A stretch of DNA of 64,000 nucleotides from Fuerstiella sp. (GTDB lineage Bacteria; Planctomycetota; Planctomycetia; Planctomycetales; Planctomycetaceae). Under the pieces are notes generated by a model that was not told where the DNA came from, ran no database searches, and was given only the letters and a program-made list of their open reading frames with translations. The position numbers and the translations under genes are program-made. The DNA lies in the NCBI GenBank assembly GCA_022447225.1, contig JAKVAZ010000014.1, positions 124,001 to 188,000 of the forward strand, read 5' to 3'. Positions 36,309 through 47,580 of the stretch are shown here, piece after piece. Within the stretch, counting starts at the first letter, position 1; each line of letters begins with the position of its first letter.

Positions 36309-39308
36309 ATGATACGCACTGCAATCAACGTGACTTTCCTGACGGCCGCAGTTACGGCAGCCCATTTTACACTTCCGACCTGTGACGCTGCCGGTGAAGT
36401 GACTCAGCAGGCTCTCAAAATTCTGGAACGTCGTTGTCTTAGCTGCCACAACGATGTCGACCGCAAAGGTGATTTGTCCCTGGAAACCCAAGGCGCGGTT
36501 CGGGCTGCTGCTGTGATTGATGACGAGCTTCCGCTGGACAGTCCTTTACTGACTGCCGTGTCTCCAGTGGACGGCGAATCACCGGCAATGCCCAAAAATG
36601 CCGACCCGCTGACTGACACGGAACGACGCATCCTGCGTCAGTGGATCGTTCAGGGAGCAAAATGGCCGAAGGATTACCGTCTGAAGCCGACGGCCGCCTA
36701 CGACTTCGACTGGTGGTCATTTCAGTCTCTCCGTCGACCCGATATACCCCAATTCGATGCCGATTCAGCAGAAGCCCGATGGATCCGGAACCCCATCGAT
36801 GCCTTTATTGCGGCTAAACATGTTGAGCAGGGCCTGACTCACTCTGATCCGGCTGACCGTCGGACACTCATTCGACGTTTGTACTACGATCTGACCGGGT
36901 TGCCGCCGTCCCCGGAAGCCGTTCAGGATTTCATGCACGACACCGATCCCGGAGCATGGGACCTGCTGATCGAAAAATTGCTGGACTCGGATGGTTACGG
37001 CGAACGCTGGGCACGTCACTGGCTGGATGTCGTCAAGTATGCTGACACCTGTGGCTACGATAAGGACAAGCTGAGGCCGAATGCGTGGCCGTATCGGGAC
37101 TACGTCATTGAGTCGTTTAATGCAGACAAGCCTTACTCGCAGTTTGTCCAGGAGCAAATTGCCGGTGATATTTTGTTTCCGGGTACGGCTGACGGTATTC
37201 GGGCACTGGGATTTATCGCTGCCGGACCGTGGGACTTTATTGGTCATGCCGAAGTGTCTGAGGACAGGATAGACGGCCAGGTTGCCCGTAATCTGGACCG
37301 TGACGACATGGTGTCCAATACGCTCAATACTTTCTGCAGTTTGACCGTTCAGTGTGCTCGCTGCCACAATCACAAGTTCGACCCGTTCACTCAGGAACAT
37401 TATTACAGCCTGCAGTCTGTGTTTGCTGCGGTGGACAAAGCTGACCGTCCGTTCAATATGACTCCGGAAAGTGAACAGCAGTATCGGAGTCTGACGGCCC
37501 GACATGACCAGGCCCGCAAATCACTTCGGGCTTTGCAGAAAGAAATCCGGACCGCCGGCGGCGACGAACTGAAGCAGGCTCAGGAGTTGGCGGGCGGTTT
37601 TGAGGCCGGGCGCAGGGAACAATTACGACCGCCTCAATACGGATACCACAGTCAGATTGAAACAAATGCCGATATTGAGAAGTGGGTCGAAGTGGATCTC
37701 GGGCGAGTGGTGTCTTTGAAAGAAGTCCGACTGCGGGCGTGTGCCGATGATTTTTCCGACATCGGAGCCGGATTCGGATTTCCGCTGCGTTTCCATGTTG
37801 AAGTTTCCACTTCTCCGATCGATGACTCGTCAAAGACACGGCTGGTGAGTTTTGAAGCGGCCGATGTTACAAATCCACGTTTGGCGCCGCTGCGAATTCC
37901 GGCCAACGATCTGGCTGTCCGGTTTATTCGAGTCACCGCCACGCGACTGGCGGTTCGCCGTAAAGATTATATTTTTGCATTGTCAGAGCTGGAAGCAATT
38001 GACAATGAGGGAGTCAACGTAGCGCTGCACTCCACCGTCACCGCCAAAGACTCCTTCCAGGCACCGGTACGCTGGGCCAAAGCCAACCTGACCGACGGAT
38101 TATTTCCGGTTGCCAGGGATCCGGAAGCGGCTGAACGGCTGCTGGAAGCTGAAATCCGTCTGGCTGGAATTCTTGCCGGTCTGCAGACCGCAGAATGGAA
38201 GTCCCGACGCCGCGAATTCACCGAAACCATTGAAAACACGCAGCAGGAACTCAATGATCTGCCTCAAAGAAAAATGGTCTACGCGGCTGCTACACACTTC
38301 AAAACCAGGGGAAAGTTCAAGCCAACGAAGGGACGGCCGCGAACGGTCCGGGTTCTGCATCGCGGCAACGTGACACAACCGCTGGAGGAAGTCACACCCG
38401 GCGTTGTTCCACTGAGTTCCGACGCGGACTGGCATGTGCGGCTGGATCCGGATCACACCGAAGCAGATCGACGAGCGGCCCTGGCTCACTGGCTGTCGGA
38501 CAAAAGTAACCCGCTGACCTGGCGTTCGGTGGTGAACCGAATCTGGCAGTATCATTTCGGTTTGCCGATTGTTTCAACGCCCAATGATTTCGGCCGAATG
38601 GGACAGCTGCCGACGCATCCGGAATTGCTGGACTGGCTGGCCACGGAATTTCGAGACAACGGTCAGTCGTTTAAACATCTGCACCGACTGATACTCCGGA
38701 GTGCCGTCTGGCAGCAGGCGTCTGCACACCATGACGGTCATGCACAGATCGATAGTTCCAATCGTTTTCTGTGGCGGCAGAGCCGGCGTCGTTTGTCTGC
38801 TGAGGAATTACGCGATTCGGTGCTTGCGGTCAGTGGCCGTCTCAATCCGGCCATGGGAGGGCCGGGGTTCTACCTGTTTGCTCTGGAGAAGACCGAGCAT
38901 TCGCCTCACTATGAGTATCACAAGTTCGATCCGGCCGATGAATCATCGCACAGGCGGTCAGTTTATCGCTTCATTGTGCGGTCTCAGCCTGATCCGTTTA
39001 TGACCACACTGGACTGTGCAGATTCATCACAAAGCACTCCCAGACGAACGGAAACCTTTACGCCGCTTCAGGCACTCTCACTGATGAACAACGATTTCAC
39101 TCTGGTGATGGCTGAATCCTTCAGCATGCGGCTGCAACAGGATTTCGACAAAGTCAGTGATGCGGTTCACTATGCGTTTCAGTTGTGTACCGGGCGACAT
39201 CCTGCTGATGCAGAACATACGGCCCTGGTGAACTATACAGAAGAATACGGAACCGCGGCCCTGGCCCGGCTGCTGTTCAATCTCAACGAATTTGTTTTTG
39301 TCGACTGA
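36309..39308 (+). CDS. PSD1 protein with cytochrome motif and inserted F5/8 type C-like domain
   Basis: A 999-residue exported protein. A signal peptide (TFLTAAVTAAHFTLPTCDA) is followed by PSCyt1: RRCLSCHND (Cys43, Cys46, His47, CxxCH) and an AMPKNADPLTD-type segment that supplies the distal methionine. DUF1549 spans about 145-380 (RRLYYDLTGLPPSP, YGERWARHWLDVVKY, VQCARCHNHKFDPF near 350). At about 440-560 lies a beta-sandwich resembling discoidin/F5-8 type C domains (IEKWVEVDLGRVVSLKEVRL, then FHVEVSTSP and VRFIRVTATRL). DUF1553 fills the C-terminus (RSVVNRIWQYHFGLPIV, GGPGFYLF, RRTETFTPLQALSLMNN). The inserted domain suggests binding of a carbohydrate or surface polymer. It converges on the DUF1501 gene at 39.4 kb and has no DUF1501 gene on its own strand nearby. 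Confidence 0.92.
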   Translation: MIRTAINVTFLTAAVTAAHFTLPTCDAAGEVTQQALKILERRCLSCHNDVDRKGDLSLETQGAVRAAAVIDDELPLDSPLLTAVSPVDGESPAMPKNADPLTDTERRILRQWIVQGAKWPKDYRLKPTAAYDFDWWSFQSLRRPDIPQFDADSAEARWIRNPIDAFIAAKHVEQGLTHSDPADRRTLIRRLYYDLTGLPPSPEAVQDFMHDTDPGAWDLLIEKLLDSDGYGERWARHWLDVVKYADTCGYDKDKLRPNAWPYRDYVIESFNADKPYSQFVQEQIAGDILFPGTADGIRALGFIAAGPWDFIGHAEVSEDRIDGQVARNLDRDDMVSNTLNTFCSLTVQCARCHNHKFDPFTQEHYYSLQSVFAAVDKADRPFNMTPESEQQYRSLTARHDQARKSLRALQKEIRTAGGDELKQAQELAGGFEAGRREQLRPPQYGYHSQIETNADIEKWVEVDLGRVVSLKEVRLRACADDFSDIGAGFGFPLRFHVEVSTSPIDDSSKTRLVSFEAADVTNPRLAPLRIPANDLAVRFIRVTATRLAVRRKDYIFALSELEAIDNEGVNVALHSTVTAKDSFQAPVRWAKANLTDGLFPVARDPEAAERLLEAEIRLAGILAGLQTAEWKSRRREFTETIENTQQELNDLPQRKMVYAAATHFKTRGKFKPTKGRPRTVRVLHRGNVTQPLEEVTPGVVPLSSDADWHVRLDPDHTEADRRAALAHWLSDKSNPLTWRSVVNRIWQYHFGLPIVSTPNDFGRMGQLPTHPELLDWLATEFRDNGQSFKHLHRLILRSAVWQQASAHHDGHAQIDSSNRFLWRQSRRRLSAEELRDSVLAVSGRLNPAMGGPGFYLFALEKTEHSPHYEYHKFDPADESSHRRSVYRFIVRSQPDPFMTTLDCADSSQSTPRRTETFTPLQALSLMNNDFTLVMAESFSMRLQQDFDKVSDAVHYAFQLCTGRHPADAEHTALVNYTEEYGTAALARLLFNLNEFVFVD

Positions 39309-39414
39309 CCGGAAGCAAATTACTCCGACGAAGATGACCGGTGTTCCGTAAGCCAGGGGTTACGTTTGAACATGAAAGCTTTCATCCTGGCTCCGTTGCC
39401 GGCGACGGATACGA

Positions 39415-40842
39415 CTATGCAGGGATCGGATCCGCACCGTACAGGCCGATCGGACGTTCCTGCAGGTCATACCAGTGGGTATCGCGCGGTATTCCTAGGG
39501 CCGAGTACATCGTGGCTGCCAGATTTTCGGCAGACTGACGGTCGTCCAGAGGCTGGCCTCCCTGACTGTCTGACGAACCAATGATTTTTCCACTGTCGAA
39601 TCCGCAACCGGCCAGTATGACCGACTGCACCGCACCCCAGTGATCGCGGCCTGGTTTGTCATAGTGAGACGGCAGACGGGTGATGTTGGGTGTTCGCCCA
39701 AACTCACCGGCCATCACCACCAGGGTCGAGCTCAGCAGGCCCTGCTGAGCCAGATCGTCCAGCAGGGCGGAAACCGATCGGTCCATGGGTGGCAGCAGAT
39801 AGTTTTTCAGATTAGGAAATGCGTTGCCGTGGGTGTCCCAGGTTTCATTATTGCCGAGGTTGACCTGGACGTAACTCACACCTGCTTCCACCAGCCGTCG
39901 CGCCAGCATCAGTGACCAGCCAAACGAATTCCGACCGTAGCGATCCTGTGTCTCCGGGGCCGCGTTATGAATGTCGAACAGCCGACTGAGTTTACCATCG
40001 CCCAGCATGGAGACCGCTCGTTCGCGATAACGGTCGTACGCACGGACATCATCCACTGCGGCGAGCGATCCGGTCTGATTCTCAAACCGGTTCAGCAGGT
40101 TGAGTCGCTGATTGAACTGAGACTCTGTGAGTCCCCCGGGAAGGGCCAGACCGGGTGTGCGGAACTCCAGATTATCCGAATTCTCTGCGCCGCGCGCGTG
40201 ATGAAATTCATACTCCGGCCAGGCACCGTAGGTGGTGGCGTTGAAACGACTGGACGCCAGAAACCAGGGCTCCTGCCGGCTGCCCATTACTCCCGCGAAT
40301 TGTCCGGGAAGGACACGCCCCGATCGATGAATCAGTTTCTCCGGCAGCACAACCGACGAAGGCAGTCCTCCGCGTTCCGGAAGCAGCGCTCCCAGCAATG
40401 CCGCGATCGAAGGGTGATCGGTGGGCTGTGGCAACAATTCGTTGAAGCCGGCCGGTAAATCCGTCCGCCCGGACAGCATTACCATGTGTCCCTGAGAATG
40501 TTCGTTGTACGGATGACTCAGACTGCGCACAACACTCCACATGTGACTGCGGGCGGCCAGCAGAGGCATGTGCTCACAGATTTTCAGCCCCGGGGTCTGA
40601 GTGGCAATGGGGTTGAATTCACCTCGAATTTTCAGCGGCGCTGCGGGCTTCATGTCGAATGAGTCCTGTTGACCCAGACCGCCCGAAAGAAAGATGTAGA
40701 TGACTGACCGAGGTGACTTCGTTTGCACAGGACTGCCGTGCAAAACTGACTGACCCGCGACACTCGCTGCGGCAGCACTCAGCCACGACCGACGCGAAAA
40801 CACGTTACAGAAGTTTTGACTGGAATGAGTCACAAGAGACAC
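39415..40842 (-). CDS. DUF1501 family protein, Tat-exported
   Basis: A 475-residue DUF1501 protein with a GTG start; a second GTG three codons later is equally possible. The Tat signal is FSRRSWLSAAAASVAGQS. Family blocks are VIYIFLSGGLGQQDSFDMKP, MWSVVRSLSHPYNEHSQGH, NNETWDTHGN, MAGEFGRTPNI and KPGRDHWGAVQS. The usual exported metal-site residues are present. It lies 252 bp downstream of the PSD1 gene at 41.1 kb on the same strand, the standard PSD1-DUF1501 order, and meets the other PSD1 gene tail to tail 106 bp away. Function is unknown; pairing with the upstream PSD1 protein is likely. Confidence 0.9.
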   Translation of the reverse strand: MSLVTHSSQNFCNVFSRRSWLSAAAASVAGQSVLHGSPVQTKSPRSVIYIFLSGGLGQQDSFDMKPAAPLKIRGEFNPIATQTPGLKICEHMPLLAARSHMWSVVRSLSHPYNEHSQGHMVMLSGRTDLPAGFNELLPQPTDHPSIAALLGALLPERGGLPSSVVLPEKLIHRSGRVLPGQFAGVMGSRQEPWFLASSRFNATTYGAWPEYEFHHARGAENSDNLEFRTPGLALPGGLTESQFNQRLNLLNRFENQTGSLAAVDDVRAYDRYRERAVSMLGDGKLSRLFDIHNAAPETQDRYGRNSFGWSLMLARRLVEAGVSYVQVNLGNNETWDTHGNAFPNLKNYLLPPMDRSVSALLDDLAQQGLLSSTLVVMAGEFGRTPNITRLPSHYDKPGRDHWGAVQSVILAGCGFDSGKIIGSSDSQGGQPLDDRQSAENLAATMYSALGIPRDTHWYDLQERPIGLYGADPIPA

Positions 40843-41094
40843 CCGCTGACAGGGTTTTCACAATTCCTGTTTCTGAAACGTTACCCGTGTATTGTGGCCG
40901 TGAAACAGGTCGGTTGTCTACTGCTTCCAGGCCGCATCCACCGTTCCGTTGGCAAAAGGCGGCTGACAGTTGATGCAGTCGACTCAGACAGGAGGGCTTT
41001 TTTATCCCGATTACAGTACCGCCCAATAAACGCAGCTGAAACAACCACCGGGCCGGTTAACAACCACACTCACATGATCGATTTGGCTGTTGAC

Positions 41095-44000
41095 CTATCG
41101 ATAATACAGGAACTCTTTGGCATTGAAGAAGGCGTGACCCAGATTGGACCAGGCCCGTTCATCGGTCATCGGATCATCGCCCGCCGAAAAACTGAGCACA
41201 GCTTTCGTCCACCGTTCGACTTCCGCCGGGGCCGGTCTGCGTCCGACGGCGCTGATAAACATTGCCTGTACGCGATCGGATAGATTTGTATGACCGTCCT
41301 GAATGACTCGCTGTCCCCAGGCATTTGCCAGCTGAATCACCAGCGGGTCGTTCAGCAGAGCCAGAGCCTGAGCGGGTACGTTGGTGACGTCGCGACGTCC
41401 TGCCGGCAGTTTGAGTTCAGGCAGGTTGAATGCCACCAGAAATTTGGGCGGGTCCATAATGGACATTTCCATGTACAACGACCGCCGACCGTGGCTGTCA
41501 ACCGGACCGGAATACAACCGTTTGGCACCGTCTTCGACCAGACGCGGAGGATTGATCGGGCGGCCGTAGAGTTTGGGATCCAGTGTTCCGGAAACCATCA
41601 ACATGCTGTCGCGGACAGCTTCTGCTTCCAGTCGGCGCGTCGGATAATGATGCAGCAGTCGGTTGTCCGGATCCTGGTCCGCAGCGGACTGCGGGTGGAG
41701 GCCCGACTGTCGAAACGTTTGACTCAGCACCAGGCGGCGCACCAGCCGTTTTGTGGACCAGCGGTTGTCCATGAATTCGGTGGCCAGCCAGTCCAGCAAT
41801 TCGGGATGCGACGGCTGGTCACCCAGTTGTCCGAAGTCGTCCGGAGTGGCCACAATTCCCTGTCCAAACACCCACTGCCACACTCGATTCACGTACACAC
41901 GGGCTGTTTGAGGGTTGTGGCGACTGCTGAGGTATTCGGCCAGTTCCAGTCTTCCGCTGTGCGGACTGTCGTTCACTCGATGTTTTCCGTTGAACACCGA
42001 CAGAAAACCTCGCGCTACGGCTGGGCCGTCTTCGTCCGGACTCCCGCGGACGTTCAACCGATAATCCATCGCGGCCACATTACGTTCGTCCATACTGTTG
42101 GCTGTACGCGGAAAATCAATTGCCGCTTCAATTTTGCGATAGTCCTTCACGAGTGCGAAGACCTCCGGAGCGTCCGTCGGGTCGTTTGGCAGAAACTCGT
42201 ATTCAATCAGCCAGTTGATCAGTCGGATATCGCCCGGAGTCAGGTCGTTTGAAGTCCACCGCAGGACTGATCTGTTGAACCAGTCAGCAATTCGGTTCCA
42301 GGCGTCATGACATGTGGCTGGCGGACCGGAAGATTCGTACAGCGACCGGAAGTGATCCAGCGGATCGGCCGGTGCGTCGGACACATCGTGAACAACAATG
42401 CCGGTGATGCTCAACCAGCTGCGTTTGTCGAAGCCGTCATCGCTGGTGTCCAGTTTTATTTTGCCGGCGCTGGCCAGACCGGTTCTCGGCGGAAAATTCG
42501 GATTCAGCGACGCTGTCATGAATTCCGTCATCACGCGACTGACACCATTCTTGAGTGCGTTGTCTGCAATCGTATCCCATTCGCTCTGCAATCCGGAATT
42601 GAAGAACTTCACGGCTTCCGACTGGAATGCATTCTGAGGCATCGTCAGCCGTCCGGCCCATTCACCACCACGCAGCCGGAGACTCACGTATTTGCGATCA
42701 ACACGATGCTGCGGCGGCAGGCGAACGGCTCCGGGAAGTTTCGATGACAGCGCGTGAGTGTGATAACCCTGCGGCAGCAATTCCCGGATCAGTGAGTCAC
42801 CCGAGAGGCTGACGAGCGGTGTTCCGGACTTGACATAGCCGTGGGTGATTCCGTCACCTTCGGTCGTCCAGCCGTCAGGAAAACCGGGTTGGCTGAAATC
42901 GGACAGGAGCGTGTGGTTTTGTTTGTTGTCGGTGAGTCGCTCTGTCCTTGCTGACCTCCACTGATGTTCCAGTGTCGTCCAGTCTGAAGTGACTGACGTG
43001 TCGGTTGAGGCCGCCAGACGGGCGATCGGGAACACAACCTGATTCATGTCCGAGGTTTTGATTTCGTCTGCGTGATCGACGGCCCACTGTCTGAGCGCCG
43101 CTGACGCGACCAGCGGTCGGCGGTCAGCTGACGACCACAACGTCACAAGCTTACGATGGATTTGGTCTCGAAGTTTCGCAAGGGCGGCGATGGCCGAATC
43201 GTGTTTGTGCGGCGCATCGATAACGCGAGACGTCCATCGAGGCGACATGAAAATGCCGGCCAGAGCGTAGTAGTCTTTTTGTGAAACGGCATCCAGCTTG
43301 TGATCGTGGCAGCGAGCGCAGGAGACGGTCGTGGCCAGAAATGCTTTGGAAAATGCATCAATCTTGTTATCGACCATGTCCTGGTGCAGGCCGTTAAAAT
43401 CCAGACTGCTGCCGTGTCGATGTTCACCCAGATGATAAAACATGGGACCGATCAGACTCTCATTCACACCAGCCCGTTCGTTGATTCGGGATTCGTGCAG
43501 CAGGTCGCCGGCAAGCTGTTCGCGAATCAACTGGTCAAAGCCGATATCATTGTTGAATGCGCGAATAAGATAATCCCGATATTCCCAGGAACCCCTTGCC
43601 GGGTTGTCCCACTCGTAGCCGTACGTATCGGTATAGCGCACCGCGTCCATCCAGTGTCGGGCAAACCGTTCTCCATAGTGCGGTGACTGCAGCAGCGTAT
43701 CCACCAGTTCGGTGAGCGCCCGTCGGGGATCCGCTGCGTACCGAGCCGGAAATTCAATCACAACTTCCGGTTTCGGCGGCAGTCCGGTGAGCACAAACGA
43801 CAGACGTCGCAGCAGAACCTGGGGCGTGGCGGGTTCGGAAGGTGGAAGGTCGGCCTTCCGGAGCCTGGCGAGGATGAACTGGTCGATGGGCTCGCCGGAC
43901 CACTGAGGATTGTCAGGTTCCGGGGGAGTCACCGGTCGGAGGGGCTGAAGGCTCCACCAGCTGCGACGCTCTTCAAACTGAATTTTCCATGCTGCTGCGG

Positions 44001-44418
44001 CCGCTTCGGAGGCGGTTGGCAACGTATCACGAGGATCGGCGGCTCCTCTTCGAATCCATTCCTCAAAGTCCGCGATGACGGCATCCGGCAACTGAGCTGC
44101 CGGCGGCATTTCCAGTGATTCGTACTTGAGGGATTCCAGCAGCAGGCTTTCGGCCGGTTTTCCTGGCACAACGACGGCTCCGGATTCACCGCCTTTCAGC
44201 AGTCCGTCACGAGAGTCTAAAAGCAAACCGCCTTTGGCCTCGGCAGAGGCGGTCGAATGACATTCGTAACAGTGTTTGATCAGCTTCGGTCGGATACGGG
44301 ATTCAAAGAAGGCAATGTCGGCGGCCGCGGGATGCGTATCCTGAACGTCGGCAACCGTGTGCGGGGCAAGACACGCAAGGACGGTGAACAAACCAAAGGT
44401 AAAGAGGTGTCGGGTCAT
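41095..44418 (-). CDS. Long PSD1 protein (PSCyt1 + DUF1549 + extra beta domain + DUF1553)
   Basis: An 1107-residue exported protein, ATG 44418, signal peptide [16 protein letters not shown]. PSCyt1 has KHCYECHS (Cys50, Cys53, His54) and the [15 protein letters not shown] and [11 protein letters not shown] segments with the axial methionine. DUF1549 carries [29 protein letters not shown] and [14 protein letters not shown] (near 370). At about 500-700 is an insertion with a beta-rich style ([25 protein letters not shown]) similar to secreted binding domains. DUF1553 follows ([37 protein letters not shown]). Such long forms are frequent in planctomycetes and have been linked by context to polysaccharide or sulfated compound use, though no sulfatase lies here. 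It heads the PSD1-DUF1501 pair on this strand. Confidence 0.92.
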   Translation of the reverse strand: MTRHLFTFGLFTVLACLAPHTVADVQDTHPAAADIAFFESRIRPKLIKHCYECHSTASAEAKGGLLLDSRDGLLKGGESGAVVVPGKPAESLLLESLKYESLEMPPAAQLPDAVIADFEEWIRRGAADPRDTLPTASEAAAAAWKIQFEERRSWWSLQPLRPVTPPEPDNPQWSGEPIDQFILARLRKADLPPSEPATPQVLLRRLSFVLTGLPPKPEVVIEFPARYAADPRRALTELVDTLLQSPHYGERFARHWMDAVRYTDTYGYEWDNPARGSWEYRDYLIRAFNNDIGFDQLIREQLAGDLLHESRINERAGVNESLIGPMFYHLGEHRHGSSLDFNGLHQDMVDNKIDAFSKAFLATTVSCARCHDHKLDAVSQKDYYALAGIFMSPRWTSRVIDAPHKHDSAIAALAKLRDQIHRKLVTLWSSADRRPLVASAALRQWAVDHADEIKTSDMNQVVFPIARLAASTDTSVTSDWTTLEHQWRSARTERLTDNKQNHTLLSDFSQPGFPDGWTTEGDGITHGYVKSGTPLVSLSGDSLIRELLPQGYHTHALSSKLPGAVRLPPQHRVDRKYVSLRLRGGEWAGRLTMPQNAFQSEAVKFFNSGLQSEWDTIADNALKNGVSRVMTEFMTASLNPNFPPRTGLASAGKIKLDTSDDGFDKRSWLSITGIVVHDVSDAPADPLDHFRSLYESSGPPATCHDAWNRIADWFNRSVLRWTSNDLTPGDIRLINWLIEYEFLPNDPTDAPEVFALVKDYRKIEAAIDFPRTANSMDERNVAAMDYRLNVRGSPDEDGPAVARGFLSVFNGKHRVNDSPHSGRLELAEYLSSRHNPQTARVYVNRVWQWVFGQGIVATPDDFGQLGDQPSHPELLDWLATEFMDNRWSTKRLVRRLVLSQTFRQSGLHPQSAADQDPDNRLLHHYPTRRLEAEAVRDSMLMVSGTLDPKLYGRPINPPRLVEDGAKRLYSGPVDSHGRRSLYMEMSIMDPPKFLVAFNLPELKLPAGRRDVTNVPAQALALLNDPLVIQLANAWGQRVIQDGHTNLSDRVQAMFISAVGRRPAPAEVERWTKAVLSFSAGDDPMTDERAWSNLGHAFFNAKEFLYYR

Positions 44419-44467
44419 CCTTTGATTATGTCAAAGTTTGCACGCTGATTGTATACACAGTTTGAAT

Positions 44468-45445
44468 TCAGCGGTTGCTGACGTCCTTCAGCCGGGTCAG
44501 CAGCTTTTGCAGAGTCTCCAGATCGCCGGCCGGTCGGGATGGGGCTCCCTGTGGGGGTTCACTGTCGGTGATCTGACCGCGCAGCTTGAGAAACTGAGCA
44601 CAGGAGTGTCGGTAGGCAGGCACGGGCGACCGGAATGTGAATTCGCCCAGATACTGCAGGGCATCGTTTAGTTCATAGAACCGACAGTCACCGGACTGCC
44701 ACCAGGAATCGCGGAGAGCGAACAGATCAGGTGCAAAACTACTGAGTCCCAGCAGGTAATCGCTGCCGTACTTCACCATATCGATGGCGAGATCGTTACC
44801 GGTAAACACCTTGAAATCGGGACGGATTTGGTCGCGGAGCTGCAGACGTTCCCATTCCGGAATTCTTTGCAGGGACGAATGTTTTGCCCCCTCACATTGT
44901 GAAATCTGCAGTAGCTCCCGGTACACATTCAGAGAATAGATTTTTCCGAAGGGAGCAAATGCTTTGCTGAGTTCAAATCCGATGAAGTGATCGCAGCCGG
45001 CTGCAATCTGTCGGTAGGCGTCCACGATGTCCTCGTCGGACTGCTGAGTGAGTCCGTAAGACGGAAAGATGACCGGCGTGCCTCCATGCTGATGGATCAG
45101 ATCCGTCTGTTGTTGGTAGGTTCCGGCATTGAATGACGATTCAGGCTGATCGGATACGAAGGCGCCGGCCACGAATCTGCGGTCTCCGGTCAGTCGTTGA
45201 GTTCTTTGCAGGACTTCCAGCTGCGTGGGTGCATCAATCAGGTTGATGTACCCGGTGTCCATGTTGACGGCAGGAATCAGACCGGCATCCAGGGTTCGTG
45301 AAACGTGAGTTTCGAATGAATCCCAGTCAATAGTTGCGCCCTCCAGAAACGGCAGTAGAACCGCTGAGATTCCGGTGATTTTTCGGCCGGGAATTATCGC
45401 AGGGACCGATGTGAGTGCCGGCGCGAGCAGCGTTTCCGATGACAT
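44468..45445 (-). CDS. Dihydrodipicolinate synthase-family (DapA/NAL) aldolase
   Basis: A 325-residue class I aldolase-type TIM barrel. [19 protein letters not shown] opens it like DapA. FPSYG (about 127-131) matches the family's PYY element, and GAKHSSL with Lys188 fits the Schiff-base lysine of the GIKxSS motif. [21 protein letters not shown] is the usual following block. The length and the insertions differ from true DapA, so lysine synthesis is less likely than a keto-acid lyase or synthase on another substrate. AAGGA precedes the ATG. The gene begins 13 bp after leuD, indicating one operon with leuC and leuD. The ~35-residue C-terminal extension is polar. Confidence 0.8.
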   Translation of the reverse strand: MSSETLLAPALTSVPAIIPGRKITGISAVLLPFLEGATIDWDSFETHVSRTLDAGLIPAVNMDTGYINLIDAPTQLEVLQRTQRLTGDRRFVAGAFVSDQPESSFNAGTYQQQTDLIHQHGGTPVIFPSYGLTQQSDEDIVDAYRQIAAGCDHFIGFELSKAFAPFGKIYSLNVYRELLQISQCEGAKHSSLQRIPEWERLQLRDQIRPDFKVFTGNDLAIDMVKYGSDYLLGLSSFAPDLFALRDSWWQSGDCRFYELNDALQYLGEFTFRSPVPAYRHSCAQFLKLRGQITDSEPPQGAPSRPAGDLETLQKLLTRLKDVSNR

Positions 45446-45458
45446 CTGGGGGGATCCT

Positions 45459-46058
45459 TCAGGAATGGAAACCGTTCAGGTACGGTACTGTGGCCGAATG
45501 GGCCGTGATCTGATCCTGAGCACTCAGCAGCTGGGCCAGAAAATCCCATTCTCCGGTGACCAGGGCGTCGCGCACACTGTCGGGCATTTCCACAGACACT
45601 GAATTGTCTCCTGCGGTTGCCGTAAGAGTCTGCAGGTCCACAGTTAAACGGGTGGACGGATCATGTTCGACGGCATCCGCCAGTATTTTCAGGTCATCAC
45701 GGGTGGCACACACTGCCGCGACGCCCAAAGATCCGCAGTTGCCAAAGAAGATTTCGGCAAACGATTCCGCAACAATCGCCCGGATACCCCATCTCATCAG
45801 AGACTGCGGTGCATGTTCGCGTGAAGACCCACATCCGAAGTTACGTCCGGCCACCAGAATTGACGCCCCCTGATACTGTGACTGATTGAACGGATGATTG
45901 GGGTCCTGCTGGCGATCGTCTTCGAAGGCGTGCTCGCCCAGACCGTCAAAGGTCACGCAGCGAAGAAACCGAGCAGGAATGATGCGATCGGTATCAATAT
46001 CGTCGAACATCAGGGGAATACCGGTGCCGGTAACCGTTTTGATTTCAGTGTTGGACAT
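45459..46058 (-). CDS. leuD: 3-isopropylmalate dehydratase small subunit
   Basis: A 199-residue swivelling-domain subunit. From ATG 46058 it reads [15 protein letters not shown], with [13 protein letters not shown] (about 20-32) and the active-site loop [17 protein letters not shown], both diagnostic of LeuD. It combines with LeuC to isomerise 2-isopropylmalate to 3-isopropylmalate in leucine synthesis, or a related hydro-lyase reaction. The longer frame to 46181 is not supported. It follows leuC by 103 bp and precedes the DapA-like gene by 13 bp, all on the minus strand. Some LeuCD-type enzymes act on citraconate or homoaconitate; the presence of a DapA-like partner leaves that open. Confidence 0.95.
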   Translation of the reverse strand: MSNTEIKTVTGTGIPLMFDDIDTDRIIPARFLRCVTFDGLGEHAFEDDRQQDPNHPFNQSQYQGASILVAGRNFGCGSSREHAPQSLMRWGIRAIVAESFAEIFFGNCGSLGVAAVCATRDDLKILADAVEHDPSTRLTVDLQTLTATAGDNSVSVEMPDSVRDALVTGEWDFLAQLLSAQDQITAHSATVPYLNGFHS

Positions 46059-46161
46059 TGCGTTTGCAAATCTGTGTGGGGGATGGAGATGATTGTGTGG
46101 AGAGCCAGGAAACGGACACTTCGCTATAGCCTGACAAAGACCGTTTGCCGGGAAGAGAAAT

Positions 46162-47580
46162 TCAGACTCCGGCCGTGGCAAACTGCCGGATATCAGTCAC
46201 GCGACCCTTGATCGCCGCAGCGGCAACCATGGCCGGACTCATGAGCAGTGTGCGTCCGGTGGGACTGCCCTGTCTGCCCTTGAAATTGCGGTTACTGGAG
46301 GAGGCACAGACTTCACGACCCTGCAGCTTGTCCGGATTCATGGCAAGACACATGGAGCAGCCTGCCTCCCGCCATTCGAATCCGGCGGTTTCGAAAACTT
46401 CATGCAGGCCTTCGTCCATGGCCTGCTCACGAACCAGTTGTGAGCCCGGCACCACAATGGCCTTGACCCCTTCGGCCACTGAGTGACCTTTGACGACCTG
46501 TGCCGCCTCGCGAATATCAGAGATTCGGGAGTTCGTACATGATCCGATAAAGGCAACATCGATCTTTGTGCCTTCGATCGGGGAACCTTCAGACAGTCCC
46601 ATGAACTGTATGGCTTCCTGAATCAATGTTTGTTCACCGGGCGCACTGTCTTTGACCCTGGGAAGTTGCCGACTGACGCCCACGGACTGAGCCGGTGTGA
46701 TACCCCAGGTGACCGTTGGTTCGATCGCGTCCGCATCGAAAACGACTTCATCATCGAATTCGGCACCATCGGGGGAGGCTATGCTCAACCACCACGCCGC
46801 TGCCCGTTCGAATTCTTCTCCGGCGGGCACAAACGGACGTCCGCGAAGGTACTCAACTGTTTTCCTGTCCGGATTGATGTAACCGCAACGAGCTCCTCCT
46901 TCGATACTCATATTGCAGACCGTCATTCGTTCTTCCATCGACATCTTCTCGAATACCGATCCGGCATATTCATAGGCGTATCCCACTCCACCTTCGACAC
47001 CCAGCTGCTGAATGATGTACAGGATCACGTCTTTGGCATAGACACCTGGAGTCAAATCGCCGTTGACAATGATTCGACGAACTTTCGGTCGTCTCAGAAA
47101 CATTGTTTGAGTGGCCAGGACCTGAGCCACATTGCTGGTGCCGATTCCGATCGCGATACTGCCAAACGCACCATGCGTGCTGGTGTGACTGTCACCACAA
47201 ACGATCGTCATGCCAGGTTGCGTCAGACCCTGCTCGGGGCCGACCACATGTACGATTCCCTGCCGATTGTCATCCAGGTTCAGCAATGTGACACCGAACT
47301 CATCGCAGTTGCGTTCGATGGCGGACATCATCTGTTCGGCCAGATCATCCTGAAACGGTCGAGCCTGACCGGCTGTGGGAATGATATGGTCCACCGTGGC
47401 CACGGTTTGTTTCGGACAGCTGACTTTCAGTCCCCGGTCCCGCAGAATTTCAAATGCCTGAGGGCTGGTGACTTCGTGAATCAGGTGCAGACCCACGAAC
47501 AATTGAGTCTGTCCGTTCGGCAACGTACGGACTGTATGCAGATCCCAGACTTTGTTGAATAGATTGCGATGATCAGACAT
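46162..47580 (-). CDS. leuC: 3-isopropylmalate dehydratase large subunit
   Basis: A 472-residue aconitase-family subunit. The iron-sulfur cysteines are in [14 protein letters not shown] (Cys in SCTN) and [11 protein letters not shown] (CxxC pair). [27 protein letters not shown] and [10 protein letters not shown] are standard LeuC segments. It starts at ATG 47580 ([13 protein letters not shown]); three residues could be added from 47589. With LeuD it forms the heterodimeric isopropylmalate isomerase. It heads the leuC-leuD-dapA-like unit, with its promoter in the 412-bp gap upstream. No leader peptide rich in leucine codons or clear attenuator was seen there. Confidence 0.96.
   Translation of the reverse strand: MSDHRNLFNKVWDLHTVRTLPNGQTQLFVGLHLIHEVTSPQAFEILRDRGLKVSCPKQTVATVDHIIPTAGQARPFQDDLAEQMMSAIERNCDEFGVTLLNLDDNRQGIVHVVGPEQGLTQPGMTIVCGDSHTSTHGAFGSIAIGIGTSNVAQVLATQTMFLRRPKVRRIIVNGDLTPGVYAKDVILYIIQQLGVEGGVGYAYEYAGSVFEKMSMEERMTVCNMSIEGGARCGYINPDRKTVEYLRGRPFVPAGEEFERAAAWWLSIASPDGAEFDDEVVFDADAIEPTVTWGITPAQSVGVSRQLPRVKDSAPGEQTLIQEAIQFMGLSEGSPIEGTKIDVAFIGSCTNSRISDIREAAQVVKGHSVAEGVKAIVVPGSQLVREQAMDEGLHEVFETAGFEWREAGCSMCLAMNPDKLQGREVCASSSNRNFKGRQGSPTGRTLLMSPAMVAAAAIKGRVTDIRQFATAGV

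Noticed and set aside
44468-45445. Apparent loss of the Schiff-base lysine in the DapA-like protein
   Set aside because: A first alignment at GFELSK suggested Lys to Glu, but GAKHSSL further on fits the family motif better, so Lys188 is the likely catalytic residue.
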